64,000 nucleotides of DNA from Cylicocyclus nassatus (GCA_958299035.1 CATQJL010000223.1:55038302-55102301), one strand, 5' to 3'; counted from the stretch's first letter, positions 23,336-34,831 are shown. Notes: a model not told the origin generated them from the letters alone. Program-made: numbers and translations.

Positions 23336-23571
23336 AGTCTTTTGCGCAAAGTCTTCAATACTTCGTCATCGTCAAGAGGGCTCTGCGATGAGGATAGAAT
23401 GGAAAACAGTTCTCAGCGATGCGAATGCGATCGGTGGTCCCGTGGTGTAGCGGTTAGCACTCAGGACTCTGGATCCTGCGCAAGGTCTTCAACACTTCGT
23501 CATCGTCAAGAGGGCTTTGCGATGAGGATAGAATGGAAAACAGTTCTCAGCGATGCGAATGCGATCGGTTC

Positions 23572-23643
23572 GGTCCCGTGGTGTAGCGGTTAGCACTCAG
23601 GACTCTGAATCCTGCGACGTGAGTTCAAATCTCACCGGGACCT
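23572..23643 (+). tRNA. tRNA-Gln(CUG)
   Basis: Consensus copy. Confidence 0.92.
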
Positions 23644-24153
23644 AGTCTTTTGCGCAAGATCTCTAATACTTCGTCATTGTCAGGAGGGCTTTGCGATGAG
23701 GTTAGAATGGAAAACAGTTCTCAGCGATGCGAATACGATCGGTTCGGTCCCGTGGTGTAGCGGTTAGCACTCAGGACTCTGGATCCTGCGCAAGGTCTCC
23801 AATACTTCGTCATTGTCAGGAGGGCTTTGCGATGAGGTTAGAATGGAAAACAGTTCTCAGCGATACGAATACGATCGGTTCGGTCCCGTGGTGTAGCGGT
23901 TAGCACTCAGGACTCTGGATCCTGCGCAAGGTCTCCAATACTTCGTCATTGTCAGGAGGGCTTTGCGATGAGGATAAAGTGGAAAACAGTTCTCAGCGAT
24001 GCGAATACGATCGGTTCGGTCCCGTGGTGTAGCGGTTAGCACTCAGGACTCTGGATCCTGCGCAAGGTCTCCAATACTTCGTCATTGTCAGGAGGGCTTT
24101 GCGATGAGGTTAGAATGGAAAACAGTTCTCAGCGATACGAATACGATCGGTTC

Positions 24154-24225
24154 GGTCCCGTGGTGTAACGGTTAGCACTCAGGACTCTGAATCCTGCGAC
24201 GTGAGTTCAAATTTCACCGGGACCT
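24154..24225 (+). tRNA. tRNA-Gln(CUG)
   Basis: G15 to A and 3' T stem TTCAC. Confidence 0.6.
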
Positions 24226-24327
24226 AGTCTTTTGCGCAAGGTCTTCAATACTTCGTCATCGTCAAGAGGGCTTTGCGATGAGGATAGAGTGGAAAACAGT
24301 TCTCAGCGATGCGAATACGATCGGTTC

Positions 24328-24399
24328 GGTCCCGTGGTGTAGCGGTTAGCACTCAGGACTCTGAATCCTGCGACGTGAGTTCAAATCTCACCGGGACCT
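24328..24399 (+). tRNA. tRNA-Gln(CUG)
   Basis: Consensus copy. Confidence 0.92.
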
Positions 24400-24499
24400 A
24401 GTCTTTTGCGCAAAGTCTTCAATACTTCGTCATCGTCAAGAGGGCTTTGCGATGAGGATAGAATGGAAAACAGTTCTCAGCGATGCGAATGCGATCGGT

Positions 24500-24571
24500 G
24501 GTCCCGTGGTGTAGCGGTTAGCACTCAGGACTCTGAATCCTGCGACGTGAGTTCAAATCTCACCGGGACCT
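24500..24571 (+). tRNA. tRNA-Gln(CUG)
   Basis: Consensus body, but the terminator TTTT is reduced to TTTC. Confidence 0.88.
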
Positions 24572-24945
24572 AGTCTTTCGCGCAAGGTCTCTAATACTTC
24601 GTCATTGTCAGGAGGGCTTTGCGATGAGGTTAGAATGGAAAACCGTTCTCAGCGATGCGAATGCGATCGGTTCGGTCCCGTGGTGTAGCGGTTGGCACTC
24701 AGGACTCTGGATCCTGCGCAAGGTCTTCAATACTTCGTCATCGTCAAGAGGGCTTTGCGATGAGGATAGAATGGAAAACCGTTCTCAGCGATGCGAATGC
24801 GATCGGTTCGGTCCCGTGGTGTAGCGGTTGGCACTCAGGACTCTGGATCCTGCGCAAGGTCTTCAATACTTCGTCATCGTCAAGAGGGCTTTGCGATGAG
24901 GATAGAATGGAAAACCGTTCTCAGCGATGCGAATGCGATCGGTTC

Positions 24946-25017
24946 GGTCCCGTGGTGTAGCGGTTAGCACTCAGGACTCTGAATCCTGCGACGAGAGTTC
25001 AAATCTCACCGGGACCT
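24946..25017 (+). tRNA. tRNA-Gln(CUG)
   Basis: T stem GAGAG. Confidence 0.65.
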
Positions 25018-25253
25018 AGTCTTTTACGCAAAGTCTTCAATACTTCGTCATCGTCAAGAGGGCTCTGCGATGAGGATAGAATGGAAAACAGTTCTCAGCG
25101 ATGCGAATGCGATCGGTGGTCCCGTGGTGTAGCGGTTAGCACTCAGGACTCTGGATCCTGCGCAAGGTCTTCAACACTTCGTCATCGTCAAGAGGGCTTT
25201 GCGATGAGGATAGAATGGAAAACAGTTCTCAGCGATGCGAATGCGATCGGTTC

Positions 25254-25325
25254 GGTCCCGTGGTGTAGCGGTTAGCACTCAGGACTCTGAATCCTGCGAC
25301 GTGAGTTCAAATCTCACCGGGACCT
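25254..25325 (+). tRNA. tRNA-Gln(CUG)
   Basis: Consensus copy. Confidence 0.92.
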
Positions 25326-25427
25326 AGTCTTTTGCGCAAGGTCTCTAATACTTCGTCATTGTCAGGAGGGCTTTGCGATGAGGTTAGAATGGAAAACAGT
25401 TCTCAGCGATGCGAATACGATCGGTTC

Positions 25428-25499
25428 GGTCCCGTGGTGTAGCGGTTAGCACTCAGGATTCTGAATCCTGCGACGTGAGTTCAAATCTCACCGGGACCT
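25428..25499 (+). tRNA. tRNA-Gln(CUG)
   Basis: C32 to T. Confidence 0.88.
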
Positions 25500-25601
25500 A
25501 GTCTTTTGCGCAAGGTCTCTAATACTTCGTCATTGTCAGGAGGGCTTTGCGATGATGATAGAATGGAAAACAGTACTCAGCGATGCGAATGCGATCGGTT
25601 C

Positions 25602-25673
25602 GGTCCCGTGGTGTAGCGGTTAGCACTCAGGACTCTGAATCCTGCGACGTTAGTTCAAATCTCACCGGGACCT
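25602..25673 (+). tRNA. tRNA-Gln(CUG)
   Basis: T stem GTTAG; extended T run follows. Confidence 0.65.
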
Positions 25674-26183
25674 ATTTTTTTGCGCAAGGTCTTCAATACT
25701 TCGTCATCGTCAAGAGGGCTTTGCGATGAGGATAGAGTGGAAAACAGTTCTCAGCGATGCGAATACGATCGGTTCGGTCCCGTGGTGTAGCGGTTAGCAC
25801 TCAGGACTCTGGATCCTGCGCAAGGTCTCCAATACTTCGTCATTGTCAGGAGGGCTTTGCGATGAGGATAGAGTGGAAAACAGTTCTCAGCGATGCGAAT
25901 ACGATCGGTTCGGTCCCGTGGTGGAGAGGTTAGCACTCAGGACTCTGGATCCTGCGCAAGGTCTCCAATACTTCGTCATTGTCAGGAGGGCTTTGCGATG
26001 AGGTTAGAATGGAAAACAGTTCTCAGCGATACGAATACGATCGGTTCGGTCCCGTGGTGTAGCGGTTAGCACTCAGGACTCTGGATCCTGCGCAAGGTCT
26101 CCAATACTTCGTCATTGTCAGGAGGGCTTTGCGATGAGGATAGAGTGGAAAACAGTTCTCAGCGATGCGAATACGATCGGTTC

Positions 26184-26255
26184 GGTTCCGTGGTGTAGCG
26201 GTTAGCACTCAGGACTCTGAATCCTGCGACTTGAGTTCAAATCTCACCGGGACCT
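26184..26255 (+). tRNA. tRNA-Gln(CUG)
   Basis: Acceptor GGTTCCG plus T stem TTGAG. Confidence 0.65.
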
Positions 26256-26491
26256 AGTCTTTTGCGCAAAGTCTTCAATACTTCGTCATCGTCAAGAGGG
26301 CTCTGCGATGAGGATAGAATGGAAAACAGTTCTCAGCGATGCGAATGCGATCGGTGGTCCCGTGGTGTAGCGGTTAGCACTCAGGACTCTGGATCCTGCG
26401 CAAGGTCTTCAACACTTCGTCATCGTCAAGAGGGCTTTGCGATGAGGATAGAATGGAAAACAGTTCTCAGCGATGCGAATGCGATCGGTTC

Positions 26492-26563
26492 GGTCCCGTG
26501 GTGTAGCGGTTAGCACTCAGGACTCTGAATCCTGCGACTTGAGTTCAAATCTCACCGGGACCT
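26492..26563 (+). tRNA. tRNA-Gln(CUG)
   Basis: T stem TTGAG. Confidence 0.7.
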
Positions 26564-27073
26564 AGTCTTTTGCGCAAAGTCTTCAATACTTCGTCATCGT
26601 CAAGAGGGCTCTGCGATGAGGATAGAATGGAAAACAGTTCTCAGCGATGCGAATACGATCGGTTCGGTCCCGTTGTGTAGCGGTTAGCACTCAGGACTCT
26701 GGATCCTGCGCAAGGTCTCCAATACTTCGTCATTGTCAGGAGGGCTTTGCGATGAGGTTAGAATGGAAAACAGTTCTCAGCGATACGAATACGATCGGTT
26801 CGGTCCCGTGGTGTAGCGGTTAGCACTCAGGACTCTGGATCCTGCGCAAGGTCTCCAATACTTCGTCATTGTCAGGAGGGCTTTGCGATGAGGATAAAGT
26901 GGAAAACAGTTCTCAGCGATGCGAATACGATCGGTTCGGTCCCGTGGTGTAGCGGTTAGCACTCAGGACTCTGGATCCTGCGCAAGGTCTCCAATACTTC
27001 GTCATTGTCAGGAGGGCTTTGCGATGAGGTTAGAATGGAAAACAGTTCTCAGCGATACGAATACGATCGGTTC

Positions 27074-27145
27074 GGTCCCGTGGTGTAACGGTTAGCACTC
27101 AGGACTCTGAATCCTGCGACGTGAGTTCAAATTTCACCGGGACCT
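27074..27145 (+). tRNA. tRNA-Gln(CUG)
   Basis: G15 to A and 3' T stem TTCAC. Confidence 0.6.
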
Positions 27146-27247
27146 AGTCTTTTGCGCAAGGTCTTCAATACTTCGTCATCGTCAAGAGGGCTTTGCGATG
27201 AGGATAGAGTGGAAAACAGTTCTCAGCGATGCGAATACGATCGGTTC

Positions 27248-27319
27248 GGTCCCGTGGTGTAGCGGTTAGCACTCAGGACTCTGAATCCTGCGACGTGAGT
27301 TCAAATCTCACCGGGACCT
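27248..27319 (+). tRNA. tRNA-Gln(CUG)
   Basis: Consensus copy. Confidence 0.92.
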
Positions 27320-27553
27320 AGTCTTTTGCGCAAAGTCTTCAATACTTCGTCATCGTCAAGAGGGCTTTGCGATGAGGATAGAATGGAAAACAGTTCTCAG
27401 CGATGCGAATGCGATCGGTGGTCCCGTGGTGTAGCGGTTAGCACTCAGGACTCTGGATCCTGCGCAAGGTCTTCAATACTTCGTCATCGTCAAGAGGGCT
27501 TTGCGATGAGGATAGAATGGAAAACAGTTCTCAGCGATGCGAATGCGATCGGT

Positions 27554-27625
27554 GGTCCCGTGGTGTAGCGGTTAGCACTCAGGACTCTGAATCCTGCGAC
27601 GTGAGTTCAAATCTCACCGGGACCT
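27554..27625 (+). tRNA. tRNA-Gln(CUG)
   Basis: Consensus copy. Confidence 0.92.
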
Positions 27626-27727
27626 AGTCTTTTGCGCAAGGTCTCTAATACTTCGTCATTGTCAGGAGGGCTTTGCGATGAGGTTAGAATGGAAAACAGT
27701 TCTCAGCGATGCGAATACGATCGGTTC

Positions 27728-27799
27728 GGTCCCGTGGTGTAGCGGTTAGCACTCAGGACTCTGAATCCTGCGACGTGAGTTCAAATCTCACCGGGACCT
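27728..27799 (+). tRNA. tRNA-Gln(CUG)
   Basis: Consensus copy. Confidence 0.92.
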
Positions 27800-27901
27800 A
27801 GTCTTTTGCGCAAGGTCTCTAATACTTCGTCATTGTCAGGAGGGCTTTGCGATGATGATAGAATGGAAAACAGTACTCAGCGATGCGAATGCGATCGGCT
27901 C

Positions 27902-27973
27902 GGTCCCGTGGTGTAGCGGTTAGCACTCAGGACTCTGAATCCTGCGACGTTAGTTCAAATCTCACCGGGACCT
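27902..27973 (+). tRNA. tRNA-Gln(CUG)
   Basis: T stem GTTAG; extended T run follows. Confidence 0.65.
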
Positions 27974-28211
27974 ATTTTTTTGCGCAAGGTCTTCAATACT
28001 TCGTCATCGTCAAGAGGGCTTTGCGATGAGGATAGAGTGGAAAACAGTTCTCAGCGATGCGAATACGATCGGTTCGGTCCCGTGGTGTAGCGGTTAGCAC
28101 TCAGGACTCTGGATCCTGCGCAAGGTCTCCAATACTTCGTCATTGTCAGGAGGGCTTTGCGATGAGGATAGAGTGGAAAACAGTTCTCAGCGATGCGAAT
28201 ACGATCGGTTC

Positions 28212-28283
28212 GGTCCCGTGGTGTAGCGGTTAGCACTCAGGACTCTGAATCCTGCGACTTGAGTTCAAATCTCACCGGGACCT
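28212..28283 (+). tRNA. tRNA-Gln(CUG)
   Basis: T stem TTGAG. Confidence 0.7.
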
Positions 28284-28519
28284 AGTCTTTTGCGCAAAGT
28301 CTTCAATACTTCGTCATCGTCAAGAGGGCTCTGCGATGAGGATAGAATGGAAAACAGTTCTCAGCGATGCGAATGCGATCGGTGGTCCCGTGGTGTAGCG
28401 GTTAGCACTCAGGACTCTGGATCCTGCGCAAGGTCTTCAACACTTCGTCATCGTCAAGAGGGCTTTGCGATGAGGATAGAAAGGAAAACAGTTCTCAGCG
28501 ATGCGAATGCGATCGGTTC

Positions 28520-28591
28520 GGTCCCGTGGTGTAGCGGTTAGCACTCAGGACTCTGAATCCTGCGACTTGAGTTCAAATCTCACCGGGACCT
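28520..28591 (+). tRNA. tRNA-Gln(CUG)
   Basis: T stem TTGAG. Confidence 0.7.
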
Positions 28592-29101
28592 AGTCTTTTG
28601 CGCAAGATCTCTAATACTTCGTCATTGTCAGGAGGGCTTTGCGATGAGGTTAGAATGGAAAACAGTTCTCAGCGATGCGAATACGATCGGTTCGGTCCCG
28701 TGGTGTAGCGGTTAGCACTCAGGACTCTGGATCCTGCGCAAGGTCTCCAATACTTCGTCATTGTCAGGAGGGCTTTGCGATGAGGTTAGAATGGAAAACA
28801 GTTCTCAGCGATACGAATACGATCGGTTCGGTCCCGTGGTGTAGCGGTTAGCACTCAGGACTCTGGATCCTGCGCAAGGTCTCCAATACTTCGTCATTGT
28901 CAGGAGGGCTTTGCGATGAGGATAAAGTGGAAAACAGTTCTCAGCGATGCGAATACGATCGGTTCGGTCCCGTGGTGTAGCGGTTAGCACTCAGGACTCT
29001 GGATCCTGCGCAAGGTCTCCAATACTTCGTCATTGTCAGGAGGGCTTTGCGATGAGGTTAGAATGGAAAACAGTTCTCAGCGATACGAATACGATCGGTT
29101 C

Positions 29102-29173
29102 GGTCCCGTGGTGTAACGGTTAGCACTCAGGACTCTGAATCCTGCGACGTGAGTTCAAATCTCACCGGGACCT
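29102..29173 (+). tRNA. tRNA-Gln(CUG)
   Basis: G15 to A in the D loop; stems intact. Confidence 0.85.
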
Positions 29174-29275
29174 AGTCTTTTGCGCAAGGTCTTCAATACT
29201 TTGTCATCGTCAAGAGGGCTTTGCGATGAGGATAGAGTGGAAAACAGTTCTCAGCGATGCGAATACGATCGGTTC

Positions 29276-29347
29276 GGTCCCGTGGTGTAGCGGTTAGCAC
29301 TCAGGACTCTGAATCCTGCGACGTGAGTTCAAATCTCACCGGGACCT
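29276..29347 (+). tRNA. tRNA-Gln(CUG)
   Basis: Consensus copy. Confidence 0.92.
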
Positions 29348-29581
29348 AGTCTTTTGCGCAAAGTCTTCAATACTTCGTCATCGTCAAGAGGGCTTTGCGA
29401 TGAGGATAGAATGGAAAACAGTTCTCAGCGATGCGAATGCGATCGGTGGTCCCGTGGTGTAGCGGTTAGCACTCAGGACTCTGGATCCTGCGCAAGGTCT
29501 TCAATACTTCGTCATCGTCAAGAGGGCTTTGCGATGAGGATAGAATGGAAAACAGTTCTCAGCGATGCGAATGCGATCGGT

Positions 29582-29653
29582 GGTCCCGTGGTGTAGCGGT
29601 TAGCACTCAGGACTCTGAATCCTGCGACGTGAGTTCAAATCTCACCGGGACCT
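29582..29653 (+). tRNA. tRNA-Gln(CUG)
   Basis: Consensus copy. Confidence 0.92.
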
Positions 29654-29753
29654 AGTCTTTTGCGCAAGGTCTCCAATACTTCGTCATCGTCAAGAGGGCT
29701 TTGCGATGAGGATAGAATGGAAAACAGTTCTCAGCGATGCGAATGCGATCGGT

Positions 29754-29825
29754 GGTCCCGTGGTGTAGCGGTTAGCACTCAGGACTCTGAATCCTGCGAC
29801 GTGAGTTCAAATCTCACCGGGACCT
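29754..29825 (+). tRNA. tRNA-Gln(CUG)
   Basis: Consensus copy. Confidence 0.92.
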
Positions 29826-29925
29826 AGTCTTTTGCGCAAGGTCTCCAATACTTCGTCATCGTCAAGAGGGCTTTGCGATGAGGATAGAATGGAAAACAGT
29901 TCTCAGCGATGCGAATGCGATCGGT

Positions 29926-29997
29926 GGTCCCGTGGTGTAGCGGTTAGCACTCAGGACTCTGAATCCTGCGACGTGAGTTCAAATCTCACCGGGACCT
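29926..29997 (+). tRNA. tRNA-Gln(CUG)
   Basis: Consensus copy. Confidence 0.92.
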
Positions 29998-30235
29998 AGT
30001 CTTTTGCGCAAGGTCTCTAATACTTCGTCATTGTCAGGAGGGCTTTGCGATGAGGTTAGAATGGAAAACCGTTCTCAGCGATGCGAATGCGATCGGTTCG
30101 GTCCCGTGGTGTAGCGGTTAGCACTCAGGACTCTGGATCCTGCGCAAGGTCTTCAATACTTCGTCATCGTCAAGAGGGCTTTGCGATGAGGATAGAATGG
30201 AAAACCGTTCTCAGCGATGCGAATGCGATCGGTTC

Positions 30236-30307
30236 GGTCCCGTGGTGTAGCGGTTAGCACTCAGGACTCTGAATCCTGCGACGTGAGTTCAAATCTCCCC
30301 GGGACCT
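30236..30307 (+). tRNA. tRNA-Gln(CUG), degraded
   Basis: 3' T stem CTCCC (mismatch), and the terminator is TTCT instead of TTTT. Confidence 0.55.
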
Positions 30308-30541
30308 AGTCTTCTGCGCAAAGTCTTCAATACTTCGTCATCGTCAAGAGGGCTTTGCGATGAGGATAGAATGGAAAACAGTTCTCAGCGATGCGAATGC
30401 GACCGGTGGTCCCGTGGTGTAGCGGTTAGCACTCAGGACTCTGGATCCTGCGCAAGGTCTTCAATACTTCGTCATCGTCAAGAGGGCTTTGCGATGAGGA
30501 TAGAATGGAAAACAGTTCTCAGCGATGCGAATGCGATCGGT

Positions 30542-30613
30542 GGTCCCGTGGTGTAGCGGTTAGCACTCAGGACTCTGAATCCTGCGACGTGAGTTCAAAT
30601 CTCACCGGGACCT
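30542..30613 (+). tRNA. tRNA-Gln(CUG)
   Basis: Consensus copy. Confidence 0.92.
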
Positions 30614-30849
30614 AGTCTTTTGCGCAAGGTCTCTAATACTTCGTCATTGTCAGGAGGGCTTTGCGATGAGGTTAGAATGGAAAACCGTTCTCAGCGATGC
30701 GAATGCGATCGGTTCGGTCCCGTGGTGTAGCGGTTGGCACTCAGGACTCTGGATCCTGCGCAAGGTCTTCAATACTTCGTCATCGTCAAGAGGGCTTTGC
30801 GATGAGGATAGAATGGAAAACAGTTCTCAGCGATGCGAATGCGATCGGT

Positions 30850-30921
30850 GGTCCCGTGGTGTAGCGGTTAGCACTCAGGACTCTGAATCCTGCGACGTGA
30901 GTTCAAATCTCACCGGGACCT
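30850..30921 (+). tRNA. tRNA-Gln(CUG)
   Basis: Consensus copy. Confidence 0.92.
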
Positions 30922-31023
30922 AGTCTTTTGCGCAAGGTCTCTAATACTTCGTCATTGTCAGGAGGGCTTTGCGATGATGATAGAATGGAAAACAGTACTC
31001 AGCGATGCGAATGCGATCGGCTC

Positions 31024-31095
31024 GGTCCCGTGGTGTAGCGGTTAGCACTCAGGACTCTGAATCCTGCGACGTTAGTTCAAATCTCACCGGGACCT
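31024..31095 (+). tRNA. tRNA-Gln(CUG)
   Basis: T stem GTTAG; extended T run follows. Confidence 0.65.
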
Positions 31096-31333
31096 ATTTT
31101 TTTGCGCAAGGTCTTCAATACTTCGTCATCGTCAAGAGGGCTTTGCGATGAGGATAGAGTGGAAAACAGTTCTCAGCGATGCGAATACGATCGGTTCGGT
31201 CCCGTGGTGTAGCGGTTAGCACTCAGGACTCTGGATCCTGCGCAAGGTCTCCAATACTTCGTCATTGTCAGGAGGGCTTTGCGATGAGGATAGAGTGGAA
31301 AACAGTTCTCAGCGATGCGAATACGATCGGTTC

Positions 31334-31405
31334 GGTCCCGTGGTGTAGCGGTTAGCACTCAGGACTCTGAATCCTGCGACTTGAGTTCAAATCTCACCGG
31401 GACCT
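31334..31405 (+). tRNA. tRNA-Gln(CUG)
   Basis: T stem TTGAG. Confidence 0.7.
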
Positions 31406-31641
31406 AGTCTTTTGCGCAAAGTCTTCAATACTTCGTCATCGTCAAGAGGGCTCTGCGATGAGGATAGAATGGAAAACAGTTCTCAGCGATGCGAATGCGA
31501 TCGGTGGTCCCGTGGTGTAGCGGTTAGCACTCAGGACTCTGGATCCTGCGCAAGGTCTTCAACACTTCGTCATCGTCAAGAGGGCTTTGCGATGAGGATA
31601 GAAAGGAAAACAGTTCTCAGCGATGCGAATGCGATCGGTTC

Positions 31642-31713
31642 GGTCCCGTGGTGTAGCGGTTAGCACTCAGGACTCTGAATCCTGCGACTTGAGTTCAAAT
31701 CTCACCGGGACCT
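31642..31713 (+). tRNA. tRNA-Gln(CUG)
   Basis: T stem TTGAG. Confidence 0.7.
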
Positions 31714-32223
31714 AGTCTTTTGCGCAAGATCTCTAATACTTCGTCATTGTCAGGAGGGCTTTGCGATGAGGTTAGAATGGAAAACAGTTCTCAGCGATGC
31801 GAATACGATCGGTTCGGTCCCGTGGTGTAGCGGTTAGCACTCAGGACTCTGGATCCTGCGCAAGGTCTCCAATACTTCGTCATTGTCAGGAGGGCTTTGC
31901 GATGAGGTTAGAATGGAAAACAGTTCTCAGCGATACGAATACGATCGGTTCGGTCCCGTGGTGTAGCGGTTAGCACTCAGGACTCTGGATCCTGCGCAAG
32001 GTCTCCAATACTTCGTCATTGTCAGGAGGGCTTTGCGATGAGGATAAAGTGGAAAACAGTTCTCAGCGATGCGAATACGATCGGTTCGGTCCCGTGGTGT
32101 AGCGGTTAGCACTCAGGACTCTGGATCCTGCGCAAGGTCTCCAATACTTCGTCATTGTCAGGAGGGCTTTGCGATGAGGTTAGAATGGAAAACAGTTCTC
32201 AGCGATACGAATACGATCGGTTC

Positions 32224-32295
32224 GGTCCCGTGGTGTAACGGTTAGCACTCAGGACTCTGAATCCTGCGACGTGAGTTCAAATCTCACCGGGACCT
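32224..32295 (+). tRNA. tRNA-Gln(CUG)
   Basis: G15 to A. Confidence 0.85.
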
Positions 32296-32397
32296 AGTCT
32301 TTTGCGCAAGGTCTTCAATACTTTGTCATCGTCAAGAGGGCTTTGCGATGAGGATAGAGTGGAAAACAGTTCTCAGCGATGCGAATACGATCGGTTC

Positions 32398-32469
32398 GGT
32401 CCCGTGGTGTAGCGGTTAGCACTCAGGACTCTGAATCCTGCGACGTGAGTTCAAATCTCACCGGGACCT
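32398..32469 (+). tRNA. tRNA-Gln(CUG)
   Basis: Consensus copy. Confidence 0.92.
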
Positions 32470-32703
32470 AGTCTTTTGCGCAAAGTCTTCAATACTTCGT
32501 CATCGTCAAGAGGGCTTTGCGATGAGGATAGAATGGAAAACAGTTCTCAGCGATGCGAATGCGATCGGTGGTCCCGTGGTGTAGCGGTTAGCACTCAGGA
32601 CTCTGGATCCTGCGCAAGGTCTTCAATACTTCGTCATCGTCAAGAGGGCTTTGCGATGAGGATAGAATGGAAAACAGTTCTCAGCGATGCGAATGCGATC
32701 GGT

Positions 32704-32775
32704 GGTCCCGTGGTGTAGCGGTTAGCACTCAGGACTCTGAATCCTGCGACGTGAGTTCAAATCTCACCGGGACCT
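32704..32775 (+). tRNA. tRNA-Gln(CUG)
   Basis: Consensus copy. Confidence 0.92.
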
Positions 32776-32875
32776 AGTCTTTTGCGCAAGGTCTCCAATA
32801 CTTCGTCATCGTCAAGAGGGCTTTGCGATGAGGATAGAATGGAAAACAGTTCTCAGCGATGCGAATGCGATCGGT

Positions 32876-32947
32876 GGTCCCGTGGTGTAGCGGTTAGCAC
32901 TCAGGACTCTGAATCCTGCGACGTGAGTTCAAATCTCACCGGGACCT
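32876..32947 (+). tRNA. tRNA-Gln(CUG)
   Basis: Consensus copy. Confidence 0.92.
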
Positions 32948-33047
32948 AGTCTTTTGCGCAAGGTCTCCAATACTTCGTCATCGTCAAGAGGGCTTTGCGA
33001 TGAGGATAGAATGGAAAACAGTTCTCAGCGATGCGAATGCGATCGGT

Positions 33048-33119
33048 GGTCCCGTGGTGTAGCGGTTAGCACTCAGGACTCTGAATCCTGCGACGTGAGT
33101 TCAAATCTCACCGGGACCT
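33048..33119 (+). tRNA. tRNA-Gln(CUG)
   Basis: Consensus copy. Confidence 0.92.
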
Positions 33120-33357
33120 AGTCTTTTGCGCAAGGTCTCTAATACTTCGTCATTGTCAGGAGGGCTTTGCGATGAGGTTAGAATGGAAAACCGTTCTCAG
33201 CGATGCGAATGCGATCGGTTCGGTCCCGTGGTGTAGGGGTTAGCACTCAGGACTCTGGATCCTGCGCAAGGTCTTCAATACTTCGTCATCGTCAAGAGGG
33301 CTTTGCGATGAGGATAGAATGGAAAACCGTTCTCAGCGATGCGAATGCGATCGGTTC

Positions 33358-33429
33358 GGTCCCGTGGTGTAGCGGTTAGCACTCAGGACTCTGAATCCTG
33401 CGACGTGAGTTCAAATCTCCCCGGGACCT
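33358..33429 (+). tRNA. tRNA-Gln(CUG), degraded
   Basis: 3' T stem CTCCC; terminator TTCT. Confidence 0.55.
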
Positions 33430-33663
33430 AGTCTTCTGCGCAAAGTCTTCAATACTTCGTCATCGTCAAGAGGGCTTTGCGATGAGGATAGAATGGAAAA
33501 CAGTTCTCAGCGATGCGAATGCGACCGGTGGTCCCGTGGTGTAGCGGTTAGCACTCAGGACTCTGGATCCTGCGCAAGGTCTTCAATACTTCGTCATCGT
33601 CAAGAGGGCTTTGCGATGAGGATAGAATGGAAAACAGTTCTCAGCGATGCGAATGCGATCGGT

Positions 33664-33735
33664 GGTCCCGTGGTGTAGCGGTTAGCACTCAGGACTCTGA
33701 ATCCTGCGACGTGAGTTCAAATCTCACCGGGACCT
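33664..33735 (+). tRNA. tRNA-Gln(CUG)
   Basis: Consensus copy. Confidence 0.92.
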
Positions 33736-33835
33736 AGTCTTTTGCGCAAGGTCTCCAATACTTCGTCATCGTCAAGAGGGCTTTGCGATGAGGATAGAAT
33801 GGAAAACAGTTCTCAGCGATGCGAATGCGATCGGT

Positions 33836-33907
33836 GGTCCCGTGGTGTAGCGGTTAGCACTCAGGACTCTGAATCCTGCGACGTGAGTTCAAATCTCACC
33901 GGGACCT
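33836..33907 (+). tRNA. tRNA-Gln(CUG)
   Basis: Consensus copy. Confidence 0.92.
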
Positions 33908-34145
33908 AGTCTTTTGCGCAAGGTCTCTAATACTTCGTCATTGTCAGGAGGGCTTTGCGATGAGGTTAGAATGGAAAACCGTTCTCAGCGATGCGAATGC
34001 GATCGGTTCGGTCCCGTGGTGTAGGGGTTAGCACTCAGGACTCTGGATCCTGCGCAAGGTCTTCAATACTTCGTCATCGTCAAGAGGGCTTTGCGATGAG
34101 GATAGAATGGAAAACCGTTCTCAGCGATGCGAATGCGATCGGTTC

Positions 34146-34217
34146 GGTCCCGTGGTGTAGCGGTTAGCACTCAGGACTCTGAATCCTGCGACGTGAGTTC
34201 AAATCTCCCCGGGACCT
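34146..34217 (+). tRNA. tRNA-Gln(CUG), degraded
   Basis: 3' T stem CTCCC; terminator TTCT. Confidence 0.55.
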
Positions 34218-34451
34218 AGTCTTCTGCGCAAAGTCTTCAATACTTCGTCATCGTCAAGAGGGCTTTGCGATGAGGATAGAATGGAAAACAGTTCTCAGCG
34301 ATGCGAATGCGACCGGTGGTCCCGTGGTGTAGCGGTTAGCACTCAGGACTCTGGATCCTGCGCAAGGTCTTCAATACTTCGTCATCGTCAAGAGGGCTTT
34401 GCGATGAGGATAGAATGGAAAACAGTTCTCAGCGATGCGAATGCGATCGGT

Positions 34452-34523
34452 GGTCCCGTGGTGTAGCGGTTAGCACTCAGGACTCTGAATCCTGCGACGT
34501 GAGTTCAAATCTCACCGGGACCT
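34452..34523 (+). tRNA. tRNA-Gln(CUG)
   Basis: Consensus copy. Confidence 0.92.
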
Positions 34524-34759
34524 AGTCTTTTGCGCAAGGTCTCTAATACTTCGTCATTGTCAGGAGGGCTTTGCGATGAGGTTAGAATGGAAAACCGTTC
34601 TCAGCGATGCGAATGCGATCGGTTCGGTCCCGTGGTGTAGCGGTTGGCACTCAGGACTCTGGATCCTGCGCAAGGTCTTCAATACTTCGTCATCGTCAAG
34701 AGGGCTTTGCGATGAGGATAGAATGGAAAACCGTTCTCAGCGATGCGAATGCGATCGGT

Positions 34760-34831
34760 GGTCCCGTGGTGTAGCGGTTAGCACTCAGGACTCTGAATCC
34801 TGCGACGTGAGTTCAAATCTCACCGGGACCT
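34760..34831 (+). tRNA. tRNA-Gln(CUG)
   Basis: Consensus copy. Confidence 0.92.

Larger units (their letters stand above)
20514..29492 (+). pseudogene. 5'-half tRNA-Gln copies, 20-30 kb (31)
   Basis: Starts: 20514, 20650, 20786, 21094, 21404, 21540, 21676, 22856, 22992, 23128, 23436, 23746, 23882, 24018, 24674, 24810, 25118, 25776, 25912, 26048, 26356, 26666, 26802, 26938, 27420, 28076, 28384, 28694, 28830, 28966 and 29448. The copies at 20650, 22992 and 25912 share the GTGGAG change and mark three related blocks. Runs of three consecutive shortened copies, such as 21404-21676, are typical here. Confidence 0.95.
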
